Positions 53,250 to 62,707 are shown, numbered from the stretch's first letter. The stretch is DNA of 64,000 nt from JANQTF01 sp041741415 (GCA_041741415.1 JBGSKC010000086.1:6320-70319); one strand, 5' to 3'. Numbers and translations: made by a program. The notes: generated from the sequence alone by a model not told the origin.

Positions 53250-53363
53250 TTATGGCGTTTGATGCAAAGCTACGGTATTTTCCGGATTCCGTGATTTGGG
53301 CGGCCCCAGGATGATCGCCAGGAGCAGGGCCACGACGATCACTACAACAAGTCGCTGAAGCAT
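53250..53363 (-). CDS. Possible 37-residue single-helix membrane peptide
   Basis: A small frame starting at the ATG at 53361-53363 encodes MLQRLVVVIVVALLLAIILG, then a polar tail PPKSRNPENTVALHQTP. Residues 5-20 would span the membrane. Its stop is 4 nt before the SemiSWEET ATG, so it could be translationally coupled. No ribosome-binding site is clear, and homologues are unknown. Confidence 0.35.
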   Translation of the reverse strand: MLQRLVVVIVVALLLAIILGPPKSRNPENTVALHQTP

Positions 53364-53612
53364 GAGTGGGTCTTAGGGTGGATCGACTCACGCGAGTAAG
53401 CAGAATTAGCCACTCTTCCTACTCCAAATTCTCCGCCAGGGTTTCAAAAAAAAGCCGAAGAAAAATTTTTTCTCCGGCCACGAGCGAGATGTATGAGGAA
53501 GCAGAAAGAACCTAACCAAGGTGTCTGAACCTTTTGAGTCAAATGTCTTTCTCCTGTTTCAAGTTTGTGTGAGCAGGCCGTGAAGTTTTCATGAATTCCC
53601 GGCCCTCGCTTC
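53364..53612. other. Intergenic stretch, no gene seen
   Basis: This gap between pgi and the small frame has no gene that I can see. An AT-rich imperfect dyad (53454-53478, gccgaagaaaaa/ttttttctccggc) lies in it and might serve as a terminator. Confidence 0.3.
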
Positions 53613-55262
53613 TCATTTCATAGCCTTCCAGGCATTGATCAGCCCGTTGGTAGAGCTGTCGTGACTGCTCACCTCTCCGGTTTGATTGAGGTCTGCCAGC
53701 ACGCCCTTAGCCAGTTGCTTGCCCAGTTCCACACCCCACTGGTCGAAGGAGTAAATGTTCCAGATCACGCCCTGCACAAAAATCTTGTGCTCGTACAGCG
53801 CGATCAGGATCCCCAGCATCCTGGGTGTCAGTTGCCGGAACAAAAAGCTGTTGCTGGGCTTGTTCCCCGCAAACACCTTAAAGGGTGCCAGCGCGGCAAT
53901 TTCTTCCTCGCTCAGGCCTGAGGCCCTGAGCTCTGCCGCCACTTCTGCCTCGGTTTTGCCCATCAGCAAGGCCTCGGTTTGGGCGAAAAAGTTGGCCAGC
54001 AGCTTCACATGGTGGTCGCCGATGGGGTTGTGGCTCACCGCCGGTGCCAGGAAATCGCATGGAATGAGCTTGGTGCCCTGGTGAATGAGCTGGTAAAATG
54101 CGTGCTGCCCATTGGTGCCGGGCTCGCCCCAGATCACCGGGCCCGTTTGCCAGGAAACGGGCTTGCCCTCTCTGTCCACATATTTGCCGTTCGACTCCAT
54201 GTTCCCCTGCTGAAAATAGGCCGGGAAGCGGTGCATGTACTGGTCGTAGGGCAAAATGGCTTCGGTTTCAGCGCCGAAGAAATTGTTGTACCAGATGCCG
54301 ATGAGGGCGAGGAGAACGGGCAAATTCTGCGAAATTGGCGCTGTGCGGAGGTGTTCGTCCATGGCATGGGCACCTTCGAGCAATTCCCGAAAGCGGTCAA
54401 AGCCAGTGACAGAAGCAATGCTCAGCCCGATGGCCGACCAGAGGGAGTAGCGCCCGCCGACCCAGTCCCAGAAGCCAAACATGTTGGCGGGGTCAATGCC
54501 AAAAGCTTCCACCGCCTCGCGGTTGGTGGAAAGTGCCACAAAGTGCCTCGCAATGTGTGACTCGCTGCCGGCAGCCTTCAAAAACCACTTCCGGGCCGTG
54601 TGGGCGTTGGTCATGGTTTCCTGGGTGGTGAAGGTTTTGGAGGCCACCATGAACAGGGTGGTTTCCGGGTTCACCCGCCGCAGGGCTTCGGCGATATGGG
54701 TGCCATCCACATTCGAAACGAAATGCACATCCATTCCCTCCACCCAGTAGGGGCGCAGGGCCTCTGTCACCATCACGGGGCCCAGGTCGGAGCCTCCGAT
54801 GCCGATATTGACGATGGTATCGATTTTTTTACCGGTATAGCCGGTCCATTCGCCGCTGTGAAGCCGCCGGGTAAAGGCTTCCATGCGCTCCAGCACCTCG
54901 TTCACTTCGGGCATCACGTCCTGCCCGTCCACCAGAATGGGGCGGTTGCTGCGGTTGCGGAGGGCCACGTGCAACACGGCGCGGTTTTCGGTGCGGTTGA
55001 TGGCCTCCCCCGAAAACATCGATTCAATGGCCGCCGGAAGCTGGCACTCCTCTGCGAGCTGCCGGAGCAATTCGAGCGTTTTTTGGGTGATGATGTTTTT
55101 GGAAACATCGAGCAAAAGGTCTTCAAACTGAAAGGAAAGGGCCCCGAAGCGGCGGGGATCCCCGGCAAATAGGTCCTTCATGTGGACCCGCTTCATTTCC
55201 AGGTGGTGGGCAGCGAGGGCCTTCCAGGCCGTAGTTTGGGTGGGGTTGACCGAAGGGAACAT
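53613..55262 (-). CDS. pgi: Glucose-6-phosphate isomerase
   Basis: A 549-residue cytoplasmic enzyme interconverting glucose-6-phosphate and fructose-6-phosphate. It contains the PGI signatures VNIGIGGSDLGPVMV and VASKTFTTQETMTNA, then GGRYSLWSAIGL. QQGNMESNGKYVD carries the catalytic Glu and GTNGQHAFYQLIHQG the catalytic His. The C-terminal part (SFDQWGVELGKQLAK) is also conserved. Length is normal for the family. It stands alone, divergent from a small membrane-protein gene. Confidence 0.97.
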   Translation of the reverse strand: MFPSVNPTQTTAWKALAAHHLEMKRVHMKDLFAGDPRRFGALSFQFEDLLLDVSKNIITQKTLELLRQLAEECQLPAAIESMFSGEAINRTENRAVLHVALRNRSNRPILVDGQDVMPEVNEVLERMEAFTRRLHSGEWTGYTGKKIDTIVNIGIGGSDLGPVMVTEALRPYWVEGMDVHFVSNVDGTHIAEALRRVNPETTLFMVASKTFTTQETMTNAHTARKWFLKAAGSESHIARHFVALSTNREAVEAFGIDPANMFGFWDWVGGRYSLWSAIGLSIASVTGFDRFRELLEGAHAMDEHLRTAPISQNLPVLLALIGIWYNNFFGAETEAILPYDQYMHRFPAYFQQGNMESNGKYVDREGKPVSWQTGPVIWGEPGTNGQHAFYQLIHQGTKLIPCDFLAPAVSHNPIGDHHVKLLANFFAQTEALLMGKTEAEVAAELRASGLSEEEIAALAPFKVFAGNKPSNSFLFRQLTPRMLGILIALYEHKIFVQGVIWNIYSFDQWGVELGKQLAKGVLADLNQTGEVSSHDSSTNGLINAWKAMK

Positions 55263-55422
55263 ACAGAGGGATTTTTATAAGGGCAAATTAGCCCATATCT
55301 TGAAAAGAAGTAATTTTGGCTTGTTAGGAGAATAAAAAGTCTGGGATAAGGGCGCAAATGTCGTTATCGCGACTCCTCCGGCTGAACTTTTCCGTTTCCG
55401 GCCCCGTTGTCAAGCGCTGAAT

Positions 55423-55878
55423 ATGACCAAATTCCAAAGCCGTTTTTTCCCGGAAAGCCGCAACGGATTCCTGGCACTGCAGCAATATGCCATGCAGTAC
55501 TATGGTGCATTCAACCTGCTGCTGATGCTGGCGGTGATGGTCCAGGTCTCCTCCGGGGTCGCTGGCGGCACGCTTCTGGCAGTGGTTGTGATCGGTGAAA
55601 TCGTGGCCCTGGCTCTGGGAAATGCCCTCGCCATGGCCAAAACCCGGCGAAGCTATGCCGAGGTGTTTTTTCTAACCGATCACTTTTCGCTCATCTCCGT
55701 CCACGAAATTTTGTTCTCCCCCAACAACCAGGCTTTCCCCCTGCTGTATGCCAACCCTGTCATGGATCGGGAAGGAAATTCATTCACCGTTCACTTCAAT
55801 GATGAGATTGTTGCCTTCCATCGCAAGGACTGGGAGGACTTCGACCTGATCTGGGGCTGGTTTGCGATGCCGCACTGA
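55423..55878 (+). CDS. Two-helix membrane protein of unknown function
   Basis: A 151-residue protein with two adjacent N-terminal membrane helices (about 27-47 and 49-70) and a soluble C-terminal half (GNSFTVHFNDEIVAFHRKDWED) rich in aromatic and acidic residues. I do not recognise the family. The helices precede a conserved-looking KTRRSYAEVFFLTDHFSLISVHEILF stretch. It converges on the CHAT-like/TPR gene. Confidence 0.65.
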   Translation: MTKFQSRFFPESRNGFLALQQYAMQYYGAFNLLLMLAVMVQVSSGVAGGTLLAVVVIGEIVALALGNALAMAKTRRSYAEVFFLTDHFSLISVHEILFSPNNQAFPLLYANPVMDREGNSFTVHFNDEIVAFHRKDWEDFDLIWGWFAMPH

Positions 55879-55897
55879 GGCTGGCTGGCGGAGTTTT

Positions 55898-57745
55898 TCA
55901 GCGAAATTTTTCGGCCAGTTGCAAAAAGCGGTCTTCCTGTTTGTAGCGGCGAATGGAGGAAAACGACTGCTGAATGTCGCCCAGGTTTTCGCCGCGCTCC
56001 AGGGCCCGCTCCAGGTGGACATACACATTTTCGGTGTCTTTCAGCTCGGCATACACTGCCGCGAGCGCTGCATAGGGGTGCCCGGCACCAGGCTGGATGC
56101 GAACTACTGTTTGCAGGTCCGAGATAGCCTCCGAAAAGCTGCCCTGCTCCAGGTATAGCAACCCGCGATTGAATAGCGCGTCAGCAAAATCCGGGCGCAG
56201 CAAAATCGCCTGGTTAAAATCGAGCAGAGCCGCTGCGTGGTCTTTGAGCTTAAAATACAATTGCCCGCGATCGTTGAAGGCCGCTGCATTGTCGGGGTGG
56301 ATGGCCAGCATGTGGTCGTAGCGGGTCAAAGCCTGCTCATACATCTGCAACTCCTTGTAACACTGGGCCATGCGCACATCCACCCGGAAATAATTTTCCG
56401 TGTAGCTTTCCTGGATCCTGGTGAAGTATGTTAACGCCTCTTCAAATTCCTGCCGGCTGACGTGGAAATTTCCCCTGGCCCAAAACACAACCTCCTCAAT
56501 TCCGGAGTTAATAAAATCGTTGTCGGCATCAAGCTGGCTCAGCGGTATTCTCACGGTTACCTCCCCCCTGTCGAGGCTCACGGCTCCCGTTGTGTAGAGG
56601 TAGGAAAAATGGAACAGCACTTCGCCTTTCACCGACTTGTCATATTCTCCCCACAGGATCAGGTCGGCCTGGCACTGGCGAATGAGGGCCTCGGCCTCAT
56701 CGAGCTGCACGGGGCAGCGCTCGGAGAGATAGCGCACCTCTATGTCTTCTAGCTCGCGGTCGGCGAGGCGCTCCAGCCTCCGCTGAATAGCATCCGCGAG
56801 GAACGGGTCGGTGGATTTGCAGTCGCCGCCGGGGTGGAGAGGCAGTTGAAGGATGTTGTAGGTGTTGGCGTCTGGAAACACGCAGGGCCTGTCCTGGCGA
56901 AAGAGGGCAATCATCTGGCTGGGCAGATCGAAGACATACATCAGCCCTGCACCTGCAATGAGGAGAAGGAGGGTGAGCGCCCAAAAAACGATTTTTCGCC
57001 AGGCATATGACTTGCTGGATGCAGCTGTCTGGCGGGCTGCCGCCGTGGAAGGTCCCTGGCCAGGGAGCGTCCACTCCAGCATCGGTTCATTTTGCTCCAG
57101 TACATAGAGGCCCCATTCTGCCTGAGGCCGGTCCGGGTCGCGGCCTTTCCAGTTCAAGGTATCTGTGTCGAGGTCGTAATGCACTTTTCGAAAAACGAGT
57201 TTTCCGGCAAATTCCACCTGGACGGCGAGCCAGGCTTCACGCAGCCCTTTTCCCTGGAGCAATTGGCTGTAGAAATGAGTGCTGATATCGCGGAGTTGCT
57301 TTCTCTGAGGCCCTTCCTGCCCGAGAGAAACGACAGCGGGGATGTTGCGGAGGAGAAGTTGTTCAATCAGCTCGCGGTGGCCGCAGCCGTGGAGAAAAAC
57401 AACCTGCAGGCCAGGAAGCCTGCCCAGCACATCTGCGAAGCCGATAGGGTCCATGGTATCTTCGCCGAGGCCGCCTTCAAAGCGAAGGTAGCGGCCTTGC
57501 AAAGGGCCCGTGAGGTGAACAATGGCCACCCCGGCCTGGTATTGGTGCTGGCGAAGGTAATCAAACAGGTACTGACCTTCCTGGGGCGATTCTGTGAGCA
57601 GCTGGAGCCCGTCAGCCTTTCGCCCCGGTTGGAGGGCGTGTTCAATGGAGGCCAGCTCTTGATCGATTTGTCGTCGCAGCTTTGGCTCGGGAGGCCGGTT
57701 TACGCCGGCCAGCAGCATCACAGGAAGGGAAGGTTCAAGGCTCAT
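55898..57745 (-). CDS. CHAT-like protease domain, TM helix and TPR protein
   Basis: A 615-residue protein. The N-terminal 190 residues look like a CHAT (caspase-like) domain: VHLTG with His77, and LQVVFLHGCGHRELIEQLL with Cys121 followed by IPAVVSLG, matching the usual LxxLNGC...gVpAVIAT pattern. A single membrane helix (about 255-277) follows, then a periplasmic region with several TPRs (about 430-600; AAAFNDRGQLYFKLKDHAAALLDFNQAI is typical). The domain plan suggests a cytosolic protease-like sensor attached to an extracytoplasmic TPR platform. Catalytic activity is not proven. Confidence 0.72.
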   Translation of the reverse strand: MSLEPSLPVMLLAGVNRPPEPKLRRQIDQELASIEHALQPGRKADGLQLLTESPQEGQYLFDYLRQHQYQAGVAIVHLTGPLQGRYLRFEGGLGEDTMDPIGFADVLGRLPGLQVVFLHGCGHRELIEQLLLRNIPAVVSLGQEGPQRKQLRDISTHFYSQLLQGKGLREAWLAVQVEFAGKLVFRKVHYDLDTDTLNWKGRDPDRPQAEWGLYVLEQNEPMLEWTLPGQGPSTAAARQTAASSKSYAWRKIVFWALTLLLLIAGAGLMYVFDLPSQMIALFRQDRPCVFPDANTYNILQLPLHPGGDCKSTDPFLADAIQRRLERLADRELEDIEVRYLSERCPVQLDEAEALIRQCQADLILWGEYDKSVKGEVLFHFSYLYTTGAVSLDRGEVTVRIPLSQLDADNDFINSGIEEVVFWARGNFHVSRQEFEEALTYFTRIQESYTENYFRVDVRMAQCYKELQMYEQALTRYDHMLAIHPDNAAAFNDRGQLYFKLKDHAAALLDFNQAILLRPDFADALFNRGLLYLEQGSFSEAISDLQTVVRIQPGAGHPYAALAAVYAELKDTENVYVHLERALERGENLGDIQQSFSSIRRYKQEDRFLQLAEKFR

Positions 57746-57920
57746 GAGAACGGGGAAATGGCGAAGAGCAAAAACAAAGCGTTTGCGTGGAGGGTAAATA
57801 TCCTACGAATTTTCAGCTTTTCCTTCATCCATGCAGGGAAAATTCACCGGGTAAACCTGCTGCTATGCCGAATAGGGAGTACCCCTCATCGACTTTCATT
57901 CCTTTTTTCCCTCAAATCAG

Positions 57921-57928
57921 TACTTTTG
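57921..57928 (+). promoter_or_regulatory. Candidate promoter of the M1 aminopeptidase gene
   Basis: TACTTTTG at 57921-57928 matches TAnnTTTG and leads to the ATG at 57968. A possible -33 element TTTC lies at 57894-57897, spacing 23, slightly long. The M1 reading frame stays open upstream, but that part is antisense to the CHAT-like gene and is not taken as coding. Confidence 0.4.
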
Positions 57929-57967
57929 AGTTTGCGTTATCCATTGCTCCTCCAAGACAAATCACAC

Positions 57968-59857
57968 ATGCGCCAGCTTCTGTCTTTCCTGTTTCTGCTT
58001 CTGGCAGGAACTTCCTCCCTTGTGGCCCAACCCACTTCTTTGCCGGTTCCACAAGAAATAACTGCGGCCATTGAGGCTCAAACCCGTGGTTGGAACGGTG
58101 CCCCCGGCCCTCGCTATTTTCAAAATCACACAGATTACCGGATCCAGGCCCGACTCAACCCCACCACGGATTCGCTGTTCGGCTCGCTGTCTCTCACCTA
58201 CCACAACGACAGCCCCGATGCACTTGACCAACTGGTGATTCGCCTGTATCAGGACATGTACAAAGCCGGGTTCGATGCCGACGATCCCATTAAACGGGGC
58301 GACCAAACCACGGGCACTGCCATTTACCGCATGACCTACAACGGAAGGGCCGTTGACCTCGCCAGCGAAACAGAAAGAAAGGGAACCAACCTTTTCCTCC
58401 GCCTTGGCGAACCTCTCCAGCCCGGCACCCAGTGTACCCTCGAAATCGACTGGGCGTTCAGCATTCCCAACGAAAGCCTCATCCGGATGGGAAAATACTA
58501 CGAAGGCGCCTATTTCATGGCCTACTGGTATCCGCAAATGGCAGTGTATGACGACGTTTTTGGCTGGGATGTGCTCGACTACGGCGGCACCGTCGAATTT
58601 TACAACGACTTCGGCAGCTTTGACCTGGCCCTCACCGTGCCGGAGGAATACCTCGTCTGGAGCACAGGACTGCTCCAAAATGCTGACGAACTCCTCGCAG
58701 AGCCATTTTTGTCGCGCTACCGCAAAGCCTGGGAGTCAGATGAAGTGGTGAAAATCGTGAACAAGGAAGAAGCCAAAGATGCCCGCATCACGCAGCCCGG
58801 CCAGGACGGCTGGCACACCTGGCGCTTTCAGGCGAGCGGGGTGCCTGATGCAGCCTTTGCGGTCGCCAAAAACTACCTCTGGGATGCTACCAGTGTGGAA
58901 GTGGGCGAGCCTGGCCGCCGGGTACTCACCGAGGCCTGCTACCGGCCTGCCGCCAAAGATTTCTACGAAGTGGCTGGCTATGGCCAGGAAGTTGTCCGCG
59001 ACCTCTCCACCAATATTCCCGGCATTCCGTTTCCCTACCCCAAAATCACCGTTTTCCATGGCGACAAAAGCGGTGGCGGCATGGAATACCCCATGATGGT
59101 GAACGATGCATCAGTGTTCAGCCCGGCATTCGCCTTCAGCCTCACCTACCACGAAATTGCTCATACCTACTTCCCCTTCTACATGGGCATCAACGAGCGC
59201 CGCTATGCCTGGATGGATGAAGGATGGGCTACTTTTCTGCCCGAAGACCTTATGGTGAAAAAAGGCTACCAGAAAGAACCCCTCCGCTTCACCCTCATGA
59301 GCTACAACGCCATCGCAGGCACCACCCGAGAAAAAGCCCTCATGACTCCTTCCTACGAGCTCAGCGGCATGGCCTATGGCGTGGCTTCCTATCCTAAACC
59401 CGGCCTCGCCTATTTTGTGCTCCGGGATGTGCTCGGCGAAGAACTCTTCAAATCCACCCTGCGTGGCTACATGGACCGCTGGGCCGGAAAGCACCCCGGG
59501 CCCTACGACTTCTTCCTGAGCTTCAACGACCTATCCGGGCAGAACCTCGACTGGTACTGGAAGCCCTGGTTCTTTGAAACCCTCAAGCCCGACCTGGCCA
59601 TTAACCCGGTCCAAATCAAAGGCAAGCGCGCCAATCTTGAAGTGACCAACGCCGGTGGACTGCCCCTGCCTGTTCACCTCACAATCAAATTTGCCGATGG
59701 CACCGAGCAGGTTCGCCACTTCAGTGCTGCGGTGTGGGCAAACGGAGAAAAAAGCTTCGCTTTCGATGAGCGGTTTGAACAGAAAATCAAGTCCATTGAA
59801 CTGGGGGCTGGCTGGATTCCCGATGTGAACAGTGGCGACAACACCTGGAAGCCCTGA
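57968..59857 (+). CDS. M1 family metallopeptidase (aminopeptidase)
   Basis: A 629-residue exported zinc peptidase. The signal peptide MRQLLSFLFLLLAGTSSLVA precedes QPT. Zinc-binding HEIAH is followed by 18 residues and Glu in WMDEGWATF, the exact HExxH-x18-E spacing of M1. GGGMEYPMMV supplies the exopeptidase GxMEN-type motif (here MEYP, as in related Bacteroidota enzymes). A C-terminal beta/alpha region contains the FADGTEQVRHF strand. It should trim periplasmic peptides. The in-frame region upstream to 57092 is rejected as its start is antisense to the CHAT gene. Confidence 0.9.
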   Translation: MRQLLSFLFLLLAGTSSLVAQPTSLPVPQEITAAIEAQTRGWNGAPGPRYFQNHTDYRIQARLNPTTDSLFGSLSLTYHNDSPDALDQLVIRLYQDMYKAGFDADDPIKRGDQTTGTAIYRMTYNGRAVDLASETERKGTNLFLRLGEPLQPGTQCTLEIDWAFSIPNESLIRMGKYYEGAYFMAYWYPQMAVYDDVFGWDVLDYGGTVEFYNDFGSFDLALTVPEEYLVWSTGLLQNADELLAEPFLSRYRKAWESDEVVKIVNKEEAKDARITQPGQDGWHTWRFQASGVPDAAFAVAKNYLWDATSVEVGEPGRRVLTEACYRPAAKDFYEVAGYGQEVVRDLSTNIPGIPFPYPKITVFHGDKSGGGMEYPMMVNDASVFSPAFAFSLTYHEIAHTYFPFYMGINERRYAWMDEGWATFLPEDLMVKKGYQKEPLRFTLMSYNAIAGTTREKALMTPSYELSGMAYGVASYPKPGLAYFVLRDVLGEELFKSTLRGYMDRWAGKHPGPYDFFLSFNDLSGQNLDWYWKPWFFETLKPDLAINPVQIKGKRANLEVTNAGGLPLPVHLTIKFADGTEQVRHFSAAVWANGEKSFAFDERFEQKIKSIELGAGWIPDVNSGDNTWKP

Positions 59858-59984
59858 TCTTTCAGCGCCTGCCATTCTTGCCTGGCATCTGACAAAAACT
59901 GACAATATGTCGGGGGGCTGTGCTGTGGCCATTCCTTTGAACAAGGTACAAGGACACGGCATTGCTCCCCTCAATTTTTTTCTC

Positions 59985-60803
59985 ATGGCAGCCAGTTACA
60001 CAGAATACCAGCGGCTTTTGCTCCCTATTGCCAGGAATCTCCTTCGCAATGAAGAAGATGCCAAAGACCTCGTCCAGGAAACGCTCCTCAAGTGGGTTTC
60101 TTTGGGCAAAAGCAACGTTGGCAACATCAAAGGCTACCTGGTCAGGACGCTGGTGAACAAGTGCCTCAATTTTCTGCGCGACCGCAAGCGGGAGGAAAAA
60201 CAGGCAGATTTGTCACTGGATCTCCTCTCGGAAGGCCCCGCTGCTAGCCTGGACCTCGGGCAGGAACTGTCGCTCAGCTTCCTTGTGATGCTGGAAAAGC
60301 TGTCATCCATGGAAAGAGCTGTTTTTTTGCTGAAAGAAGTATTCGAGTATAGCCACAAGGAAATTGCCGGGCTGCTCGGAATCTCCGAAGAAAACTCCCG
60401 TCAGATTTTTTCCCGGGCAAAGCGCCACCTGAAGGAAGGCAAGCAGCGTTTTCCTGCGGATCCACGGCATCAAATTGAGTTGTACCATCGCTTTATTCGG
60501 GTGTGCCGGGGCGGAAATGTTCAGGAGCTGATTGAAATTCTCCGCGAAGACATTGAGCTTGAAACCCTTTCTCCGGCAGCTTCGCTTGTTGGAAAGGCTG
60601 CAGTGGCAGGATACCTGCACGATGTTACCGCCCAGGATTTCGCCTGGTCTGTCCGCATTCTGCGGGGGGAGCCTGCTCTGGTGCTGCTCTCTCCGGCTTT
60701 GAGCTGGGTGTTTCGACTCAGGTTTTTGGATGGCAGGGTGTCCCGCATTGAGGTTCTGCCAGTGCGGCAAACAACCCCGCAGCAGCAGCCTGTTTTCGCC
60801 TAG
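59985..60803 (+). CDS. ECF sigma factor with C-terminal SnoaL-like domain
   Basis: A 272-residue sigma-70-family factor. Region 2 (NLLRNEEDAKDLVQETLLKWV) and region 4 (MERAVFLLKEVFEYSHKEIAGLLGISEENSRQIFSRAKRHL) are typical of the ECF41/SigJ-like group. Instead of an anti-sigma gene, the C-terminal 100 residues (about 168-272) form a SnoaL-like domain, which in ECF41-type factors regulates the sigma in cis. The ATG at 59985 is preferred over longer in-frame options at 59832 and 59907. It is followed by a convergent cytochrome gene with 4 nt overlap at the stops (60800-60803). Confidence 0.85.
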   Translation: MAASYTEYQRLLLPIARNLLRNEEDAKDLVQETLLKWVSLGKSNVGNIKGYLVRTLVNKCLNFLRDRKREEKQADLSLDLLSEGPAASLDLGQELSLSFLVMLEKLSSMERAVFLLKEVFEYSHKEIAGLLGISEENSRQIFSRAKRHLKEGKQRFPADPRHQIELYHRFIRVCRGGNVQELIEILREDIELETLSPAASLVGKAAVAGYLHDVTAQDFAWSVRILRGEPALVLLSPALSWVFRLRFLDGRVSRIEVLPVRQTTPQQQPVFA

Positions 60804-62707
60804 TTTCCTCCCCGCCGCAAGCCTTCCCGAATTCTGTCCAACCCGGGGTGCATGGGGTGAGCTTTTTCAAGCCGGATCAGCCAGCTATTAGCCAGGGTGC
60901 TGTTGCCCCTGATGGAGGCGAGCAGAATCATATTTTCAAGGGCCTTCGCATCGTCAGGATCCAGTTGTAAGGCTTGCACAAGCAGGCGCTCGGCGTCGCT
61001 TTGGCGGTTTTGCCGGATCCTCAGGAAGGCGAGGTTCGTGAGAAAACGCACTTCCCAGGGCTTTTGCCGCAGCAGCGCTTCGAAGCCTGCTGCACTCGCA
61101 TCGATCGCAACCGGGTCGTCAGGTGCTGCCTGATAGCGGGTCACCTCCCTGCGAAAAGCCGCTTCCAGCATCTCCGGGTGTGTCCTGGCAAGTTCGTCGA
61201 ACACAGCAAAAGCAGCATCAGGCCTTCCCTGTGCCTCCAGAATCTCCCCTTTCAGAAAAGTAAGCTCCGCATTGCCAGGATCTGCCGCCAGCGCAAGTGC
61301 TATTGCTTTTTCAGCTTCTGCCATGCGCCCCTGCCAGTAGGCCAGCCGGGCCGCAGCTCCATGATCATTGCCGTTAAGGTAAATGGCCGCGCTGTCGAGA
61401 AAGGCAGGGCTGGCCTCCTGCTGCTCAAAATACGCGAGCCAGGCCACCCCCTTGTCAGAATGGCTGGCGCTCTCGCCCTGGGCTGGCATCAGGCGCAGGT
61501 AGCGGGCCATGGCCTCCACCGGCGCAGACTGCTTGTCCACCACCCGGATGAAATGATCGTGGAAACTCACGTGCGGAATGTCGCTGGTGCCGCCGCTGGG
61601 CATATGGCAGCCCACACAGTCGCCTGTTTGTACTTCTTCGTCAAGGCTGCAGTGCAGCTTACCATTTCCCTGATGGCAGCTCTGGCACTGGTTGTTAAAG
61701 ATATTCGGGTCTTCCAGCTCGAGACTTTTGTGTGGGTCGTGGCAGGTGGTGCAGGTGAGCTGGCCCTCCGAAGCGACAAAGCAACGCGACTGCCGCAGGC
61801 GCTCGGCGTGGGAGGCTATGCCAAACTGGCTTTGCTGGCCGGAATCCGGGAGGAAGACCCTCCAGAATTCGGAGAGAGGTTTTCCCGGCAAAAAGTTGCT
61901 GGCATGCTGACCAGGGGTGTACACATTAACTCCCTGCAGGTGGCATTGCTGACACACGTCGAACTGGGCAGACAAGGGCAGTTTCGCTGGATTCACAATG
62001 GTGTAATCCGTTTCTCTGCCCACATCAATCAGCTGTCCCCCCTCAATGGCTGCAATATGCGCTGCGCCCGGCCCGTGGCAGCTCTCGCAGTCGATGCCCA
62101 GCGAAATGCGGCGGTACCGGTTTTTGGTATGGGGGATGTACTCGATTCTGCCGGTGTGGCAGGCGAGGCAGGTTTCCCCGATTTCGCGGTCGAAGCGGCT
62201 GTTGTTGTCGGCGTAGCCTGGGGACAAGTCCCAGATCTGTTTTTCTACATACCAGGTGAGGGGCATTTCATACATCCAGCCGTCCTGCTCCAGCAAATAG
62301 GACCGGGTTTGATGGCCTGAGCCAACGACATATTCCACTGCTTCGGCCCGGTAGTGAGTGGTGTCTTCGTTTTCCAGCCTGAACTCTTCCATCCACATGC
62401 TGCCTTCCTTCCAAAAGGCGCGGTAATAGAGATTGAGCTGCGGGTCGAATACCACTTCGTCTGAGGCAAACCGCTCGATGGCTTTCGCGGGGTCGGGCCG
62501 GTAGAGCGAGCGGCCCATACCGGTTTCGATGAAACTTTCATAGACTTTCTGGTGGCAGGGCTGGCAGGATTCCCTGCCTGTGTAGGCGACGGGCTCGACG
62601 TGACTGACGAACTGGCGCGGCCTCATCTGGCACTGCACGGAGAACACGGCAGCGAGGGCCACGGTGGCAACAGCGAGGTAGGTCCAGATGCGGGGCAAGG
62701 CGTTCAT
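60800..62707 (-). CDS. Seven-haem cytochrome c with TPR tail
   Basis: A 635-residue protein. An N-terminal membrane anchor or signal is followed by seven CxxCH motifs: CQPCH (48-52), CLACH, CESCH, CQQCH, CTTCH, CQSCH and CVGCH. The cytochrome part resembles cytochrome c554/c-type multihaem proteins (TGRESCQPCHQKVYESF start). It is followed from about residue 420 by TPR-type repeats (AEKAIALALAADPGNAELTFLKGEILEAQG). Periplasmic, with function in electron transfer plausible; no terminal reductase is adjacent. Odd haem number (seven) is visible; an eighth is not found. Confidence 0.85.
   Translation of the reverse strand: MNALPRIWTYLAVATVALAAVFSVQCQMRPRQFVSHVEPVAYTGRESCQPCHQKVYESFIETGMGRSLYRPDPAKAIERFASDEVVFDPQLNLYYRAFWKEGSMWMEEFRLENEDTTHYRAEAVEYVVGSGHQTRSYLLEQDGWMYEMPLTWYVEKQIWDLSPGYADNNSRFDREIGETCLACHTGRIEYIPHTKNRYRRISLGIDCESCHGPGAAHIAAIEGGQLIDVGRETDYTIVNPAKLPLSAQFDVCQQCHLQGVNVYTPGQHASNFLPGKPLSEFWRVFLPDSGQQSQFGIASHAERLRQSRCFVASEGQLTCTTCHDPHKSLELEDPNIFNNQCQSCHQGNGKLHCSLDEEVQTGDCVGCHMPSGGTSDIPHVSFHDHFIRVVDKQSAPVEAMARYLRLMPAQGESASHSDKGVAWLAYFEQQEASPAFLDSAAIYLNGNDHGAAARLAYWQGRMAEAEKAIALALAADPGNAELTFLKGEILEAQGRPDAAFAVFDELARTHPEMLEAAFRREVTRYQAAPDDPVAIDASAAGFEALLRQKPWEVRFLTNLAFLRIRQNRQSDAERLLVQALQLDPDDAKALENMILLASIRGNSTLANSWLIRLEKAHPMHPGLDRIREGLRRGGN

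Noticed and set aside
52600..53314. Plus-strand open frames downstream of the deformylase homologue
   Set aside because: No recognisable product; the distal one overlaps SemiSWEET on the opposite strand.
57092..57967. In-frame upstream extension of the M1 peptidase
   Set aside because: It would be antisense to the CHAT-like gene and add a domain unknown in M1 enzymes; the signal peptide begins at 57968.
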